Source: Linepithema humile
Lineage: Eukaryota > Arthropoda > Insecta > Hymenoptera > Formicidae
Assembly: GCF_040581485.1 (NCBI RefSeq)
Contig: NC_090133.1
Location: 17,732,001-17,796,000 of the forward strand
Reading direction: 5' to 3'
DNA length: 64,000 bases
Below are positions 46,070 through 58,549 of this stretch, in pieces. Within the stretch, counting starts at the first letter, position 1. Each line of letters starts with the position of its first letter. The notes beneath the pieces were generated by a model, which was given only the letters and a program-made list of their open reading frames with translations, did no database searches and was not told the DNA's origin. A program made the position numbers and the translations under genes.

Positions 46070-47540
46070 GAGATGTATAATAAGTTAATAAGACAACATT
46101 GCGAAAACCAGTTATAATTCAAAACAAACAAGTAAAAACGCGGATAGCGATGAAAAATTTCGAAATGAAATATCTCGAGTGGAGAGAAGTTGAAGAATGT
46201 TATGGGGCGAGCAGCTATCGGGATATTTGCGCCGTATATGGTCCTGTTTTGCGGTATCTTGTTACGTCCTACGCGACCCACATTAAGTTCTTTCGCGTAG
46301 ACACGACGATTGCCTTCTAGTACACCTCATTTGGAGGATTACCAATTAGTAGAGTAATTACAAAATATTGTCGCAAAAATATTTTATCTACTTTTGTAAA
46401 ACAAAGGCTTATCGATTCCGGTTAATATCCGCGTAATCTATCTAGAATTTCGACATTGTAAAACAAATTAAAGCCAAATTAAAACCATTTTTTAACGATA
46501 TATGATGATGTTACCAGAATATACATTCGCAAAGTTCAATTTTTATTATCAATATATCAATTTTTATTCATATAAAGAAATGTGTCAAATCTACAATTGT
46601 AAATTGTTAAACGGTTTGTAAAAAAGTTTAAATGGCTTGGAGAAATATATTTTCTAGAGTTTCGTCATTTCAATTAAACGCAAGAAACTTCGTTCGGTTT
46701 GATTGAAAAAAATCAAAAGATATACGATATAATTTTCATAAAAGACACATTCTATGTCGAAAATTATAAGAGTTATGCGACAGGCGTGTCTGGTACTATC
46801 ACTGGTCCGACCAGTAAATCGCTCAAAGTGATTGACGCAACTGCGAAACTACGCACATTTTATCTATCACTGTAGAACATATCACAGCGTTCAGCAAACT
46901 ACGAACGTAAGACATTTTGCAATCTCGGTCGCACGTCTCCAAGAATGGTGTGTCGCGCACATAGTTGTTGCGTGACGTTAGCGGACGCCAACGACAGGCG
47001 ACCCCGGGAACGCGGCGATACGGAGAATAATAAAAAGAGAGACGAGCCGTTGCGTCGGTCATCCGCGGTTCCGTGAAAAACCTAAGCGAGCAAATACCGT
47101 CAGCATCTACGCGTAAACGATCATACTCGATGCGTAAGCACGAACTATCCTTCTCAGAGCAATATAAATAGGACGGCAAGAACTATAAACTTTTTTAAAC
47201 ATATGTATATACATATATACTTGGCAATTATAATGAGTACACATAAAATATACATAAATACATAAAGTATAGTCTATTTTATGTCTATTTTAAGGCTATT
47301 GCCGAGTCTTATAATTGTTTGTTGTTTGTTGTTAAAACATGTTCTTTAATTAAATGCTCCAAATTTCACTTCCAAATAATTGTGTATTTTATTTAATTAA
47401 CATTTAATAAACACAAAAAATTGTATTAAAAGCTGCAAGATTTTGCTTCCCTCATCAAGTTTGTGAATTCTATCACAATTTAATTCTAAGTTTACTTCCT
47501 TGGTATTTCAAGTTTAGGGTTAAATTTCGCATTGCACAGA
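46070..47540. other. AT-rich intergenic DNA, no gene recognised
   Basis: A GC-richer patch at about 46880-47130 holds a - strand frame without support. Nothing else stands out. Confidence 0.45.
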
Positions 47541-47742
47541 GCAATAGTTGAGGATACTCGACTCGCACGGATTATGCGACACCGACATCTGACACCGGTT
47601 TTTCTCGCGTGCGAGTCCGACTCTGACCAGCACAGCTTGCGTTTTTTCTCTCTTGTGACACCCGTTATCGGATCGGACGGATCGAATTAGCGGAACGATA
47701 GAAACGAGGAACGCGACCGAAATTAATTTCCACGCGACCTTC

Positions 47743-47828
<86 letters not shown>

Positions 47829-48120
47829 GACGACGACGAAGACGACGGCGGTGGCGACGACGACGATGAATTATGAACGAATTTCTGCGCGTGTAACAAG
47901 AGAGTATAAAGAGAAGAGAGGAGTATTTTCCGCGATGATCCATTTCTATCCCTACATCCTGCAGAGGAAGACAGACAGAGAGAGAAATAAAGAAAGAGAA
48001 GGAGAGAGACGGCGTTTGCAATGACGTAACTGCGAGCGCGCGACGCACGCTTGGAGATTGGTCACAGCCAGATTGCTCATCCGCAGTTTATCCTATACAC
48101 GAGTCTCGTTACCAGTGCGC
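47540..48120. other. CpG-rich island built around a (GGC)n microsatellite
   Basis: GC-rich flanks surround a long GGC tract that passes into GAC repeats. The frames crossing it read as poly-Arg or poly-Ala and are treated as artefacts. Confidence 0.5.
47743..47866 (+). repeat. (GGC)n(GAC)n compound microsatellite
   Basis: About 80 bases of GGC repeats followed by interrupted GAC repeats. It is the most GC-rich stretch in the window and may be prone to length change. Confidence 0.92.
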
Positions 48121-50280
48121 TATCATGCGCGGACTATGCTCGGCGGTTCGTTTTACACGATCTATAATCCGAGTGAGAGAAAGAATTCGCTAACACTGGT
48201 CGATATTTCAACTTCCTCAAGTTCTCGGTAATAAGCGCTAAATCATCATCAGATTTTAATGGCACGCCGAGGATAAAGATGACGGTGCTGTATGCCGTAC
48301 ATCTTTTTTCAAAAAGTAATGATATTGCGCAATGTCGCTTATGATAATCGAGCACGCACTGCATTTCCGCAACCATCAATAAAATTCAAACGCGCATTAT
48401 AAATAATATGTGCGTTGCGCGAAAATACATAAACTGCTTTGGAATTGTTTGCATATTCATCGTTTCGGAGACGCCGATGGCTTTTAATCGACATCGCTTC
48501 TTGAAACTTCTGTATCTATTATATATCTGATTTAGTCGGAAATGAAGCGTGCAAGGATACTTTTAGCATTAAGGCATCGCAATACCATTCAAGTATTGCG
48601 AGAATCCTTAGGTATAACGGGGCGTCTCCGCCGGTTACCACTATGGGAATTCTAATTAGAGATAATGACGTCATTAAGGTCTGAGCCACGACGAGACGGG
48701 TCGGTCTACTGCACTTACTGTATATACATACGCTATTCCATGTACGCAGCCATGTACTTGCACGCAAAACACGCTTTGTTCCGAGAACGGGTGTTTTACT
48801 CGCGCTGATATGTCCGAGATCGTTCGTTCTTTTACGCGAACGCTCTATTAAATTATACAAGATATTATTCGTCGAGCGAATGTCGAACTCGCAGACTTGA
48901 AACGGATCGATTCTTGCAGGACTTTATGTATATTTATAAATTGTTCTGAGAACTTTCTAATCTTAATCCGATTCACCCTTACTAGTCTCCACAACTATCG
49001 ATATATGTGTTACTATCGGTTGAAAGCAATTCGCACGAACGACAATAGTCGCGTCACGTCCGGAATAGCAATCGCATACGAAAATAATGGCAGCGCCTGT
49101 TATCTCTCGTTTCTGCGCGCATACATTACGACGCACGGAGTCATTCCGTGATTCATGACGTTGTTAAAGTAGTTCGCGGAATTACAGTAACGGACACGTC
49201 GGCGGACTTGACTCCCGACGAGACCGGCAGAATTTGTAAACAGAACCGCGCGCGCGGAAATGCACACGTATGCATGCAAAGAGATAGCGCGGTGAGAAAA
49301 ATTAAAAAGTTTATTACTTAAACGGAAATTAGGGCGTTAATTAAAAAATATCTCGTTCAAGCAATAGTCGTGATCTAGTTTCTATTGATATCTCCGTGCA
49401 TATAATCTCTGTACATATAAACCGATCAGCGGTTTAATTTTTCGGGTCAGTCGGTCCGCGTAAATAAGTACGCATCAACACACACAACATCGCTCATCGC
49501 ATATTTTCGCGCGCGTGTTGAATAACAGCCTCGTAATACAGCGCGTCGCGGTGACACAACTCAGTTCGAGTTAAGCTCGGAGCTCGTCGGCCAACAAAGC
49601 GGCGGACGGGATGAGACACTCGCGGGACGGAAAGAGACAGGGGATTCACCCGACGTTGAAGTCATGTGCAGGCCGAGTTTCGTATGTGCGTGCGATTCTT
49701 CGAGGGTCCCCACTGCGCTCTAGTTCTCTCTTTCTCTCTCTCTCTCTCCCGGCGCGTATTTCCTCTGCCGGCACATCTCTAATCTGATCGCCCCGTCTTT
49801 GTCGGTAGAACCTCGCGCTAGCTCTTTCTCGCTTCGTCCTAACGATGTGACGTCAGGATACCTGTTGCATGCCGCACGCCGCACGGAGGGAGAAGCGTTG
49901 GTGCGTGCAACGAGTGATCGGGGCGGTGGCGCCGAAAGAACGAGACAGAAACCGATAAAGATTGATTCTGCTTAGAATAAAATTCAAATTCAAATTGAAC
50001 TTGATATTACATGCTATTTGCAAAATTTTCTCATTTAGTTATTGTTACTTAAAAACGATAACGATAAATGTTACAAAAAACAAGTAGATAGAGAGGAGAA
50101 TTCACCTTTTCTTTTTAAAAAGAAAATATAAAACTTTGTAATTTTTTAAATTTAATCCTAAAAATAAACACGAAATGAACGATATAATTTAAGTTTATTT
50201 AAAGCTATGATAAATCTATGGAACGGAACTTTCAAAATAAGTCACAAATTTAGATTGTTAAAAATAGAAATACTGAAAAT
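48120..50280. other. Intergenic DNA with a promoter-like CpG-rich block
   Basis: The block at 49150-49960 is CpG-rich, holds a (CT)n tract near 49727-49748 and a TCAGTT initiator-like word near 49560. No ORF begins in a convincing way after it. Confidence 0.35.
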
Positions 50281-53200
50281 ATTCTCGCTACTCAATTTAT
50301 GGAAGACGAGATATCGCACGGCTTTTACGAGTGGTACTTTAAATTCACTAACAAATCAAACAGTGGACAGACAGGTAGAGTGAGAGACAGATCGAGAAGA
50401 AGCAAGGAGAGAGAAAGAGAGAGAGAACAGGAAAGAAGGCACTTGAGTCACATGTGCGAATTAAAGACGTCGATTCTCAGACTGGCTGCAGACCAGTCAG
50501 CGCCCCTCCAAAGAGGAGAATGCTTCCTTTAATCTTTTTTTTCTTACACTCTCATTTTCTCTTTCTCTCTTCTGAGTCACCGCCGCACGTAAATCAAAGT
50601 TGATGATTTCGGACTTTGTTACTCGGAGATAAGCGGATAAATGCATCGGCTAAAACAAGTCAAAACTATTCCTAGAACAATATATTTACATTCCGAATTG
50701 ACTGAATCTTCCTAAAATTCATGACAAATTTATAATTATATGTCACAAATACTTTTAATCTTCCACGTTAAGTATTTCGACGATTAAGCTTGAACTTAAA
50801 TTTCCTGTTACGTGAAATTCCAATTAATTCAAGAAAAAGATGATGTTCTATCGGTAAAAAAGTTTGAAAAGAGGTTTTACACAGCGCATTCACAGTTACA
50901 AGATTTAACTCGTAGAAAACTTTTAATTTTCAATGCTGATGGCATCGATACAATCTCAGCTGATAGAAATAAAAATGATGAATTATTCGCAAATGGGTTA
51001 TTCGGACAATTTGAGTTGTACAATCGACAATCGCATCGTTGCAATTTATTGAACTCTCCTCTCGACGGAAATATTTGCAGCCATTACGCGACTTTAATGA
51101 CGTTTAGCAAATGCCAGTAGGACATCAATATGACGATTTGTTTTGCTCATTTGTCCTGCCTCCCACTCGACGTGCGAGCACAAATGACTCGTTCTATTTT
51201 TAAAAAGAATCTCGCGAGTGCAATAAAATCCATTCGAATATCGCGATTATTCCAAACGGAATCGGCGAGATGAATACACAGCTGGCGAAACATCGTTTCT
51301 TTATTATGCGCAACGTCCGTTAAACGCGGCGTTACTGATTTGACACGATTATCGTCATCTTTATAGCGATATTAATCGTACATCATAGAATAACACCGCC
51401 GAGGCGACGGCAGTAGCGGCGACCGCTAAAATGCCATTGGCGGAAGGTGCATCGAGTGCAAGCGCAACCCGTTTGCCGGGCTGGCTTTTCAGGAAGATTG
51501 GAATCAACGAAAATAGACAAGGCACGGGGCTGCCGGCTCGTTTGGACGTCTGCCAATAATGTGGCGCCGCGGAAAAATCTCTATCGCGAGAGAAAGAGAG
51601 AAAGAGGAAGACCTTAGACTCGTTTCATGCAAAGATATTTTTCGTCGGTGGCGCTCTGTGAATATGTGCAATCTCTTCCTTTAATGCGAATATCTATCTT
51701 TCTTGAGATATTAGTCCTGTTTTTTTTCTTCCTATTCATCTTTATTTTCTTTAACAGCCTTCCTTATTGTTAAAAATCGCTTCTTTATCATTTATTTTAC
51801 GCTATATATCATACGTTCATTTATCAAGAGACATACAATAATGTTTTGCTTATTGTTAGTAACATTATATCAAAATGTTTAACAATCTTTTGTTCCTTTA
51901 AATTATTCAAATCAGTTTTGATACTAAATGATAATTTCTGTGCATATTAATTTGACGTGTCACGCTAAAAGGATGGCGCGATAATGTCTGTGCGAGTGCG
52001 TAGAAAAGCTCGTAGTCGACTGTGGCTCTCGCAATTTGAAGAAGAAATTATCGCGCGCAACATTGATAAAAAGCAAATAGAGCTAGCGAGCGCGGCCGAT
52101 GATAACTGCTAACACACGTATTATTCCGTACCCATTCAGTGGCTCTCTAATCGGGCACTCTTATCAAATCACGGAAACGACCTGTGGTTTTTACGCACTA
52201 TCCGAATTATGTGCGTCGCACGTTTTAAGAACGACTATCGCGTTATCGTTACGTTGATAATTTGCGAAAAGCTATTGAAGCGGAATCGAGTTAGGATCTT
52301 CGTTTATAGGCGGCTACAAATCATTTGTTGTACAATGTTCGTTAAAATGTTTCGTTGAAAAGATAAAAAATAATTGAATAATATTACATTTTCATGGAAT
52401 AATTCAACAAATACTGTTATAAGTACCAATTAAACTTGTTGAAAGTCTGCTCGATATCACCTAAAAGTTTTCCGTGCAATATCTTAAAACTTTCGCGAGC
52501 TAAATACAACGCTCAAGTATTATATAGCGTCTATATTACACAACAATATATTATTTAATTACTCATGATAATTTTAAATGGCAAAAAGTTTCCTCCAAAT
52601 AATCTGTTTTGCAAATCAAAAAATTGAAATATTTAAGAAATAAACCAGATTAAAAGATTATTAAATAGAAATTGGTGTGCTAATTAAACAAATAGCTACA
52701 CAATTATTCGCTACAACTCCTACGAATTCCGCGGTGCGATTTCACGATCGATCGATCGGTATTCGCTGCAGCGGCGAGCAACACCGGACGACTTCCGCCT
52801 CCGTCAGAAGAGACCGGGAATGCAGTTGAGCATCACTGCTCTAGAACGTACGCTTCGGTCGCCGGCACAGAAATAGAACGGTCGGACCTTAAAGATGCAC
52901 TTTTGCGCCTTTATGTAATCCGACCGAATTTATGACCGTTATCTATTTAATAATACACAGATTCATTCGCGTCATTCGCAAAGATCAAACGATCCCATGC
53001 ACGCACGCGTACCCATACCGCAATGTACGCGGCACCAAGCCTGACGTAAATTTCGCTCCAGTGCGTTCACCTCTTCGATCTCATCGCTCATTCTTCACGG
53101 ACGCTTGAATGTCGAGTTGTTAATTCTCCTCGCTCGAAGAACATCGAAAACTACTGTTCGATCAACGGCTAACTGTCTAAATAAAAGTATGTTCGCCGCA

Positions 53201-54880
53201 TTCGTCGCTCCGCGCGAATCTGTTGCATTCTCGCCGGGCTGGCCCTGTTTTCGATTATACTTCCCTTTCACTTAAGTTCGAACAAATGTAGAGACTTCAA
53301 AAGTTTCGCTCAATATTTTTTGTAATTCTAGATAATAGCACTTTCAACAAGTTGTAGAAAAATAATTAATTTCCTTATAACAGCTATTATTTTATTCAGC
53401 ATTTATGTTTAAGTTGATTAAAATCGATTTGCTTTATTCGAGTTTATCCTATTTAAAAGAATAAAAAGCAATAAAACGTCACTCGGAATCTATAATTAAT
53501 GCAGTTTCGCTGTAGATTGTACTACTTAAGAAAAGCCTTGCAAAGAGCTATGCAAAGAGCCAGTGTGACTAAGCTTGTCTATCTGTCCATCTACCTAACT
53601 GTCTGTACCTAGTTGCTGATAATCGGTAATAACGCCACACAATTGGCGCGATAATCCACTACTATATTTTTCAAGTCTTTATACGCTTTCTTCTTTACAA
53701 TCTAGTTTAATTCTTTCTTCAATTTTGTATATTACATATATGCTTATTAATCATTTCTATTTACACGTATGATTTATGAGCAATGGAACGTAGTCTGATA
53801 TAATTTCACGATAAGATTCCCCGATCCTTGACCTGCATATTCAATCATCCTCAAAAAAATGAATGCATTGCTCATCATTATTACATATTCCTAAATTCAA
53901 ATAATCCGTAGTTATTTTTTATTAACTTTTTTCTTTCCCTATTTTTATGTAACACAAATATAATCTTTATAAAATATCGTGAAGTTAATTTTCGAGATCC
54001 TAATCAATGATTAACGTCAGTTCTAAATGTGCAAGCGAAAGAGTGGGATCGATCGAACGTTGTGTTAGAAGTCGGCCGTGTTTTGTACAGTTACATCCAT
54101 TCACAAGTTTTTCCTTTGTACTGGTGAGTTCACTTGCGCAAATTTACTCGTGATATACATATATAAAAATCGCGTATGTTAATCGAGAGCGACTTGCAAT
54201 TATATGAGCAAACTAGCACGTATAGTGTTGCGATTGACACCGATCTAAAGATCCATTTAGACGGAACGGTTTTCAAGCTTTGTCCTCTATAAGAACGTTC
54301 CTACACAATTCTCAACATAGGTAATTTAGTTTCATAACGTGTCACATGTCGCTATTTTCCATTTAACGTACATCTATGCAATATCGATATATTTTTATAA
54401 TTTTATAACCATACAAAAAGCCCATTTGCAACAATAGGATTTCAATGAGTTAAATATTTTTTTAATTAAATTGTAATTAAAGCAATGTCCTCAAAATATT
54501 TTAACAATGTATTGTTAAAAATCATTTAGTTTAAATATGCTTTTCAGAAATTAAATATAATCTTAAATTACAATGCTGTTTAAGAGTGATCAGTGTGCTT
54601 TATTACGCTACGACAATAACGCAATAATCGCTAAATTTATCGAAATTACAAGGATTCCTTTCAATTTACATAGGAATGATACGTACGCGCGATTGTTCAT
54701 TCGTTCGCTTGTTCATTTATTTGCCAACGATTTGTCAATTTTTTACGATGTTGAATTGACATTACGAAAAAAGTAGTGACGGTACTTCGGTGGACGAGGA
54801 ACGAATCGCGCTTTTTCGCAGTGAACATTTTCTCGTTCGTTAATAGCGCATTATTGACCTATATGTACCTTTATTCGTGG
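50280..54880. other. Intergenic DNA, no gene confirmed
   Basis: An ATG-started 77-codon frame at 50299-50532 crosses a purine-rich tract (about 50398-50428); it is treated as a lead only. CpG-richer patches lie at 51390-51610 and 52720-53060. A possible small exon with acceptor and donor lies near 54092-54124. Confidence 0.4.
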
Positions 54881-55540
54881 CGTCTATAATGACAGTTGCC
54901 ATCGAGATGTCTCCCTTCCTTTGGCGATTCCACGTCTTCGTAGTTGTCGAGTCTCGTCAGTACTGGGGGGGCCTCGTCGTCGAACATGTCGTGGGAAATC
55001 CAAATGATCCCGGAAAAATAGAGATGGCAGCCGCGGCGACAGTGACGCGATAGGCTCTCGCGCTACTACGCGATTTTCGCGGAACGATGACAAGGTCGCG
55101 CGTGACACGGAATACATTTCGTGCCTCCAAAGTCAACGGTCGTTCCCGTGCAATCTTTACGCGGACGACGCGTGAATTATAACACGTGAAAAGAAGAGAA
55201 GCGCGAGGAGCGAGAAATTCAGCCGATTTTAGCCGGAGCGGCGTCGCGAAAAGGGCACAAGCTGTCAACTGCTTCCGCCGTAGATAACCGGCTGGCAGAC
55301 GGACGAGGACTGAGTAGAGCAGCCGATCGCTCGCGGATCCCCTACTCTTTCGCTTCCTCACTCGCACGTTCCGTCTTTCCCCTTCCGCGTCGCTCACTAG
55401 GTGATTCCGTCTCGTTTTGTTTCCCTACTCTCTCACTCTTTCTCGTCCTGTGCCCCGCACGCAGCCGTCTTTTGCGGCACATCGCCGCGCAACGCGAGGG
55501 AAGGGATACGCACGAGGTCGGAAAATACGGAAATCATATG
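54880..55540. other. CpG-rich island with frames on both strands
   Basis: GC-rich DNA with overlapping frames on the - strand (up to 146 codons) and a 54-codon ATG frame on the + strand at 54889-55053. None has a recognisable domain. Confidence 0.35.
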
Positions 55541-57585
55541 GAGACACTGAGCATTGTGCTTGGGTGCTGGCATATGCTGGTAGCTCGATCTCACGAAAAT
55601 CTTTTGGGCGATCCGATAACTTGTTTCAAAGCAGAGAAATCTTAAAAGGGCATACATCCTAAATAATAGCAGGACAATTATATATAAAATGTATTTTTTA
55701 ACGATACTTTTGAATATATACTGAACTGCGTGTCTTATGGTATATGAATGCCTATAGATATTTGCTATTTCAACTAGAAGCAACATGTGTTTCGTGACGA
55801 GAACACTCGCGATGCTGTGTACCATTGTCGAGTGTCTATTTTATGTCACTAATATCAGAATAAATGAGCTATGCAATGATGCGAACTTTGTATCGACACG
55901 TAATTAATCTTTTTGTACAAACTTCACAAATTTAATAGAGCATAACGTTTATGGATAATATATATCACTGTCAGCTTCTTGGCCATTTAAATGTATGGCA
56001 TAAATATTATTATGGCGCAAAGTTTTGTCACAAATTTTACGAAGGTGATAAATAGTAGAAATTGTTGGTTACAGAATATTATATAAAAAGAGTCCTCATT
56101 AAATATTTGTAACTTATATTTTTAAATCACAACGTATATTAGATGATATTTTTTTAGATTACTAATTCGATTGTTTAATGATTACGTGAAGCAAAGCAAA
56201 AATATTGCGATTTGCGTTACTAAATTGTTATCACGATATTGTCACTGAAACCCGTGGCACGATTTTCTAGTAGCATAGCAAGCTTTTGAAATAGCAGTCG
56301 CATATTTTTCGCGGCGAGAATTAAAAATAGAAAATAATGACCAAAACCTGCAATTTTTATATATATCTTATATGTCCTATATATGTGTTTATATATAACA
56401 TGTGATAATCCATGTTTCATTAATTTACTATACATCAATACAATTATCTTTTTGTAATTCATTCATGATCTAATTACTATGTAATTATTTAGTGTTTCAC
56501 ATTTTTAATATTTGCAATTTCAAAGAACGTTATATTAAGCTTACTTGATTAAAAATAGTCTGGAACGGCCAGATTTTAGCTTTTGTCTCTACAAAAAACA
56601 ACTAGAATGCTGGGTCAATGAAATGTAATTTGCACGAAGTCAATGTCGAGGTGAGGTGAGCCGAGCAAGCGCTGACCGTGGCAAGCTCATGAATTATGAA
56701 GAAACGATTTCAAAAATGCGACCATTGTTCTGCACTAATCTGCAGAAACGATAAGCAAATGACGGCGATACTCGCGTAAAAATTTACAATAGAAGAGGGA
56801 GAAAGGGAGATATGTGAAAAAGTATCGATATGCGATAAGCAATTTACGGATTCTTTTATTAGAAATAAAGAGATATGATCTGCATAATATAATTGGAAAT
56901 TTCATATTCCCGAATTATTATTAATAAAACTTTTGATATTTTTATTATCTTTCGCTTGTTTCTCAGCGCATTGATTTCGAGAATCGTCTCTATCGTGTTC
57001 GTGGAAACGCGGTGAAATCCTACGGGTACCCACCTGCCGACACGATTCGGCGACTATGTCGGCTCGTATCGCGCATTTACACGTAGTCGCAGACAGTAAT
57101 ACGCGATTATGTCTGTCACAGTTATTGGCGTTCTTACGGGCTCACGAATGCGCGTGATGTTCACGTGGAATGCGCCGAATGTTTAATGCCCGCGCCAGAC
57201 CGTGGTGCTAATTGCTCGATCGAATACGATTACATTCTCGCAGAAATGTTTGACATGGATGTTCACCACGGGAACAATATATCGAGTTTAAGCTACGAAG
57301 GGGATTTATAGGGGAGAGATTCCATATTCGCGAAGACTTCATATATCTGTCACTTAATGTTCGTAATTATTATCTATTTTTACAAAAAATTTCAAAAATT
57401 ATTCAATCGTGATTAACACAAGTAATGGAATAAAAAAGTTAGATTTAGCGATTTAAGTTGCAATTTTTACTTTAAAAAAAGAGCTTTTTTAGTTGATAAA
57501 AATATGATCAACTAAATAACGGAGTAATATCAGAGTTCATAGTACATCGATCGTTACTGACCTGGCAGAATAATGCATATGAAAA

Positions 57586-57587
<2 letters not shown>
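55540..57587. other. AT-rich intergenic DNA, nothing recognised
   Basis: A CpG-richer patch at 56990-57240 is the only change in composition. No coding, RNA or repeat feature was seen. Confidence 0.45.

Positions 57588-57673
<86 letters not shown>
57588..57673 (+). repeat. (GT)n(AT)n microsatellite
   Basis: About 75 bases of pure GT followed by a short AT run. It is the longest perfect dinucleotide repeat in the window. Confidence 0.95.
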
Positions 57674-58457
57674 CGAATCGTAAATTAATATTTTGCGAGA
57701 AAATAAAAGATAAGCCGGAAATGTTTAATAAGAAATAAATATGAGATTCGCAACAATCAATACTATGCTCGAAGTAGAGATAACTATTCAACCAACGCTA
57801 ATGCAATTGGTTTCAACATAATTAGTTTTATACGACAAAAGAGAAATTAACTTAATTAATCATCATGTAATGAAAATCAGTAATAAATTTAAAAAAAAGT
57901 TAATAAATTAAATTTGAAATTCATTTTTCTGCTAATTATTTAATCGAATAATAAAGTAGAGAGTTTAATCGGATAATAATTTATTAATTTACAAATGTTC
58001 GTGAGAGAGCAAATTAGCATGTTGAAGTATCGGAATTTATGCGGACACGAAATTATGCACACGGTCATACGAAAGTAAACATGCACTAATCTGTTGACAA
58101 CACATGTCTATACAATAAAATAATATAATCGTTTACAAACGTAAATTAATTTATTTATTGCACTTAATTTCATCGGAGTTCCGTCAAGAGCAGTTATAAG
58201 TTTTTTTAGCAAAAGTGAAAGACGCGTACTCGTATTTTCGTGTAGTGAGTATCGTAAACTGCATAGAAGAAAATAACCAACTTTGGTTTACGATGTGAGA
58301 AATGAGCGATATTTAAAATCAGATAAATATTTTTTCTAGTATGGTCTGCGGTGGACTGTCAAAGAAATTCGCGGTGACCTTACGACGCGGTGTTTTATAG
58401 TGATCAGATATCGAATTCTTTTTTTCCGTGTAGAAATAATAATAAATTATTTAAGCA
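57674..58457. other. AT-rich intergenic DNA, nothing recognised
   Basis: No ORF, splice pair or repeat stood out. Confidence 0.45.
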
Positions 58458-58547
58458 TTTACTCGGTATTGTGATTTAATTTCATTAAAATATTGAATTT
58501 ACTCGATATTATGACTTAATTTAATTAAATTTTATTAAAATATTAAA
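58458..58547 (+). repeat. 40-bp tandem duplication
   Basis: TTTACTCGGTATTGTGATTT at 58458 is repeated with a few changes at 58498 (TTTACTCGATATTATGACTT). The TTAAAATATT that follows is also shared. The second copy has a small insertion of AATTAAATTTT type. Confidence 0.75.
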
Positions 58548-58549
58548 AA

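Noticed and set aside
47665..48048. 127-codon - strand frame with a poly-Arg core
   Set aside because: The core is the (GGC)n tract read in reverse, and no flanking sequence looks coding.
50812..51120. 102-codon frame with protein-like composition
   Set aside because: It begins with GTG, not ATG, has no good acceptor at its start, and about this many such frames are expected by chance.
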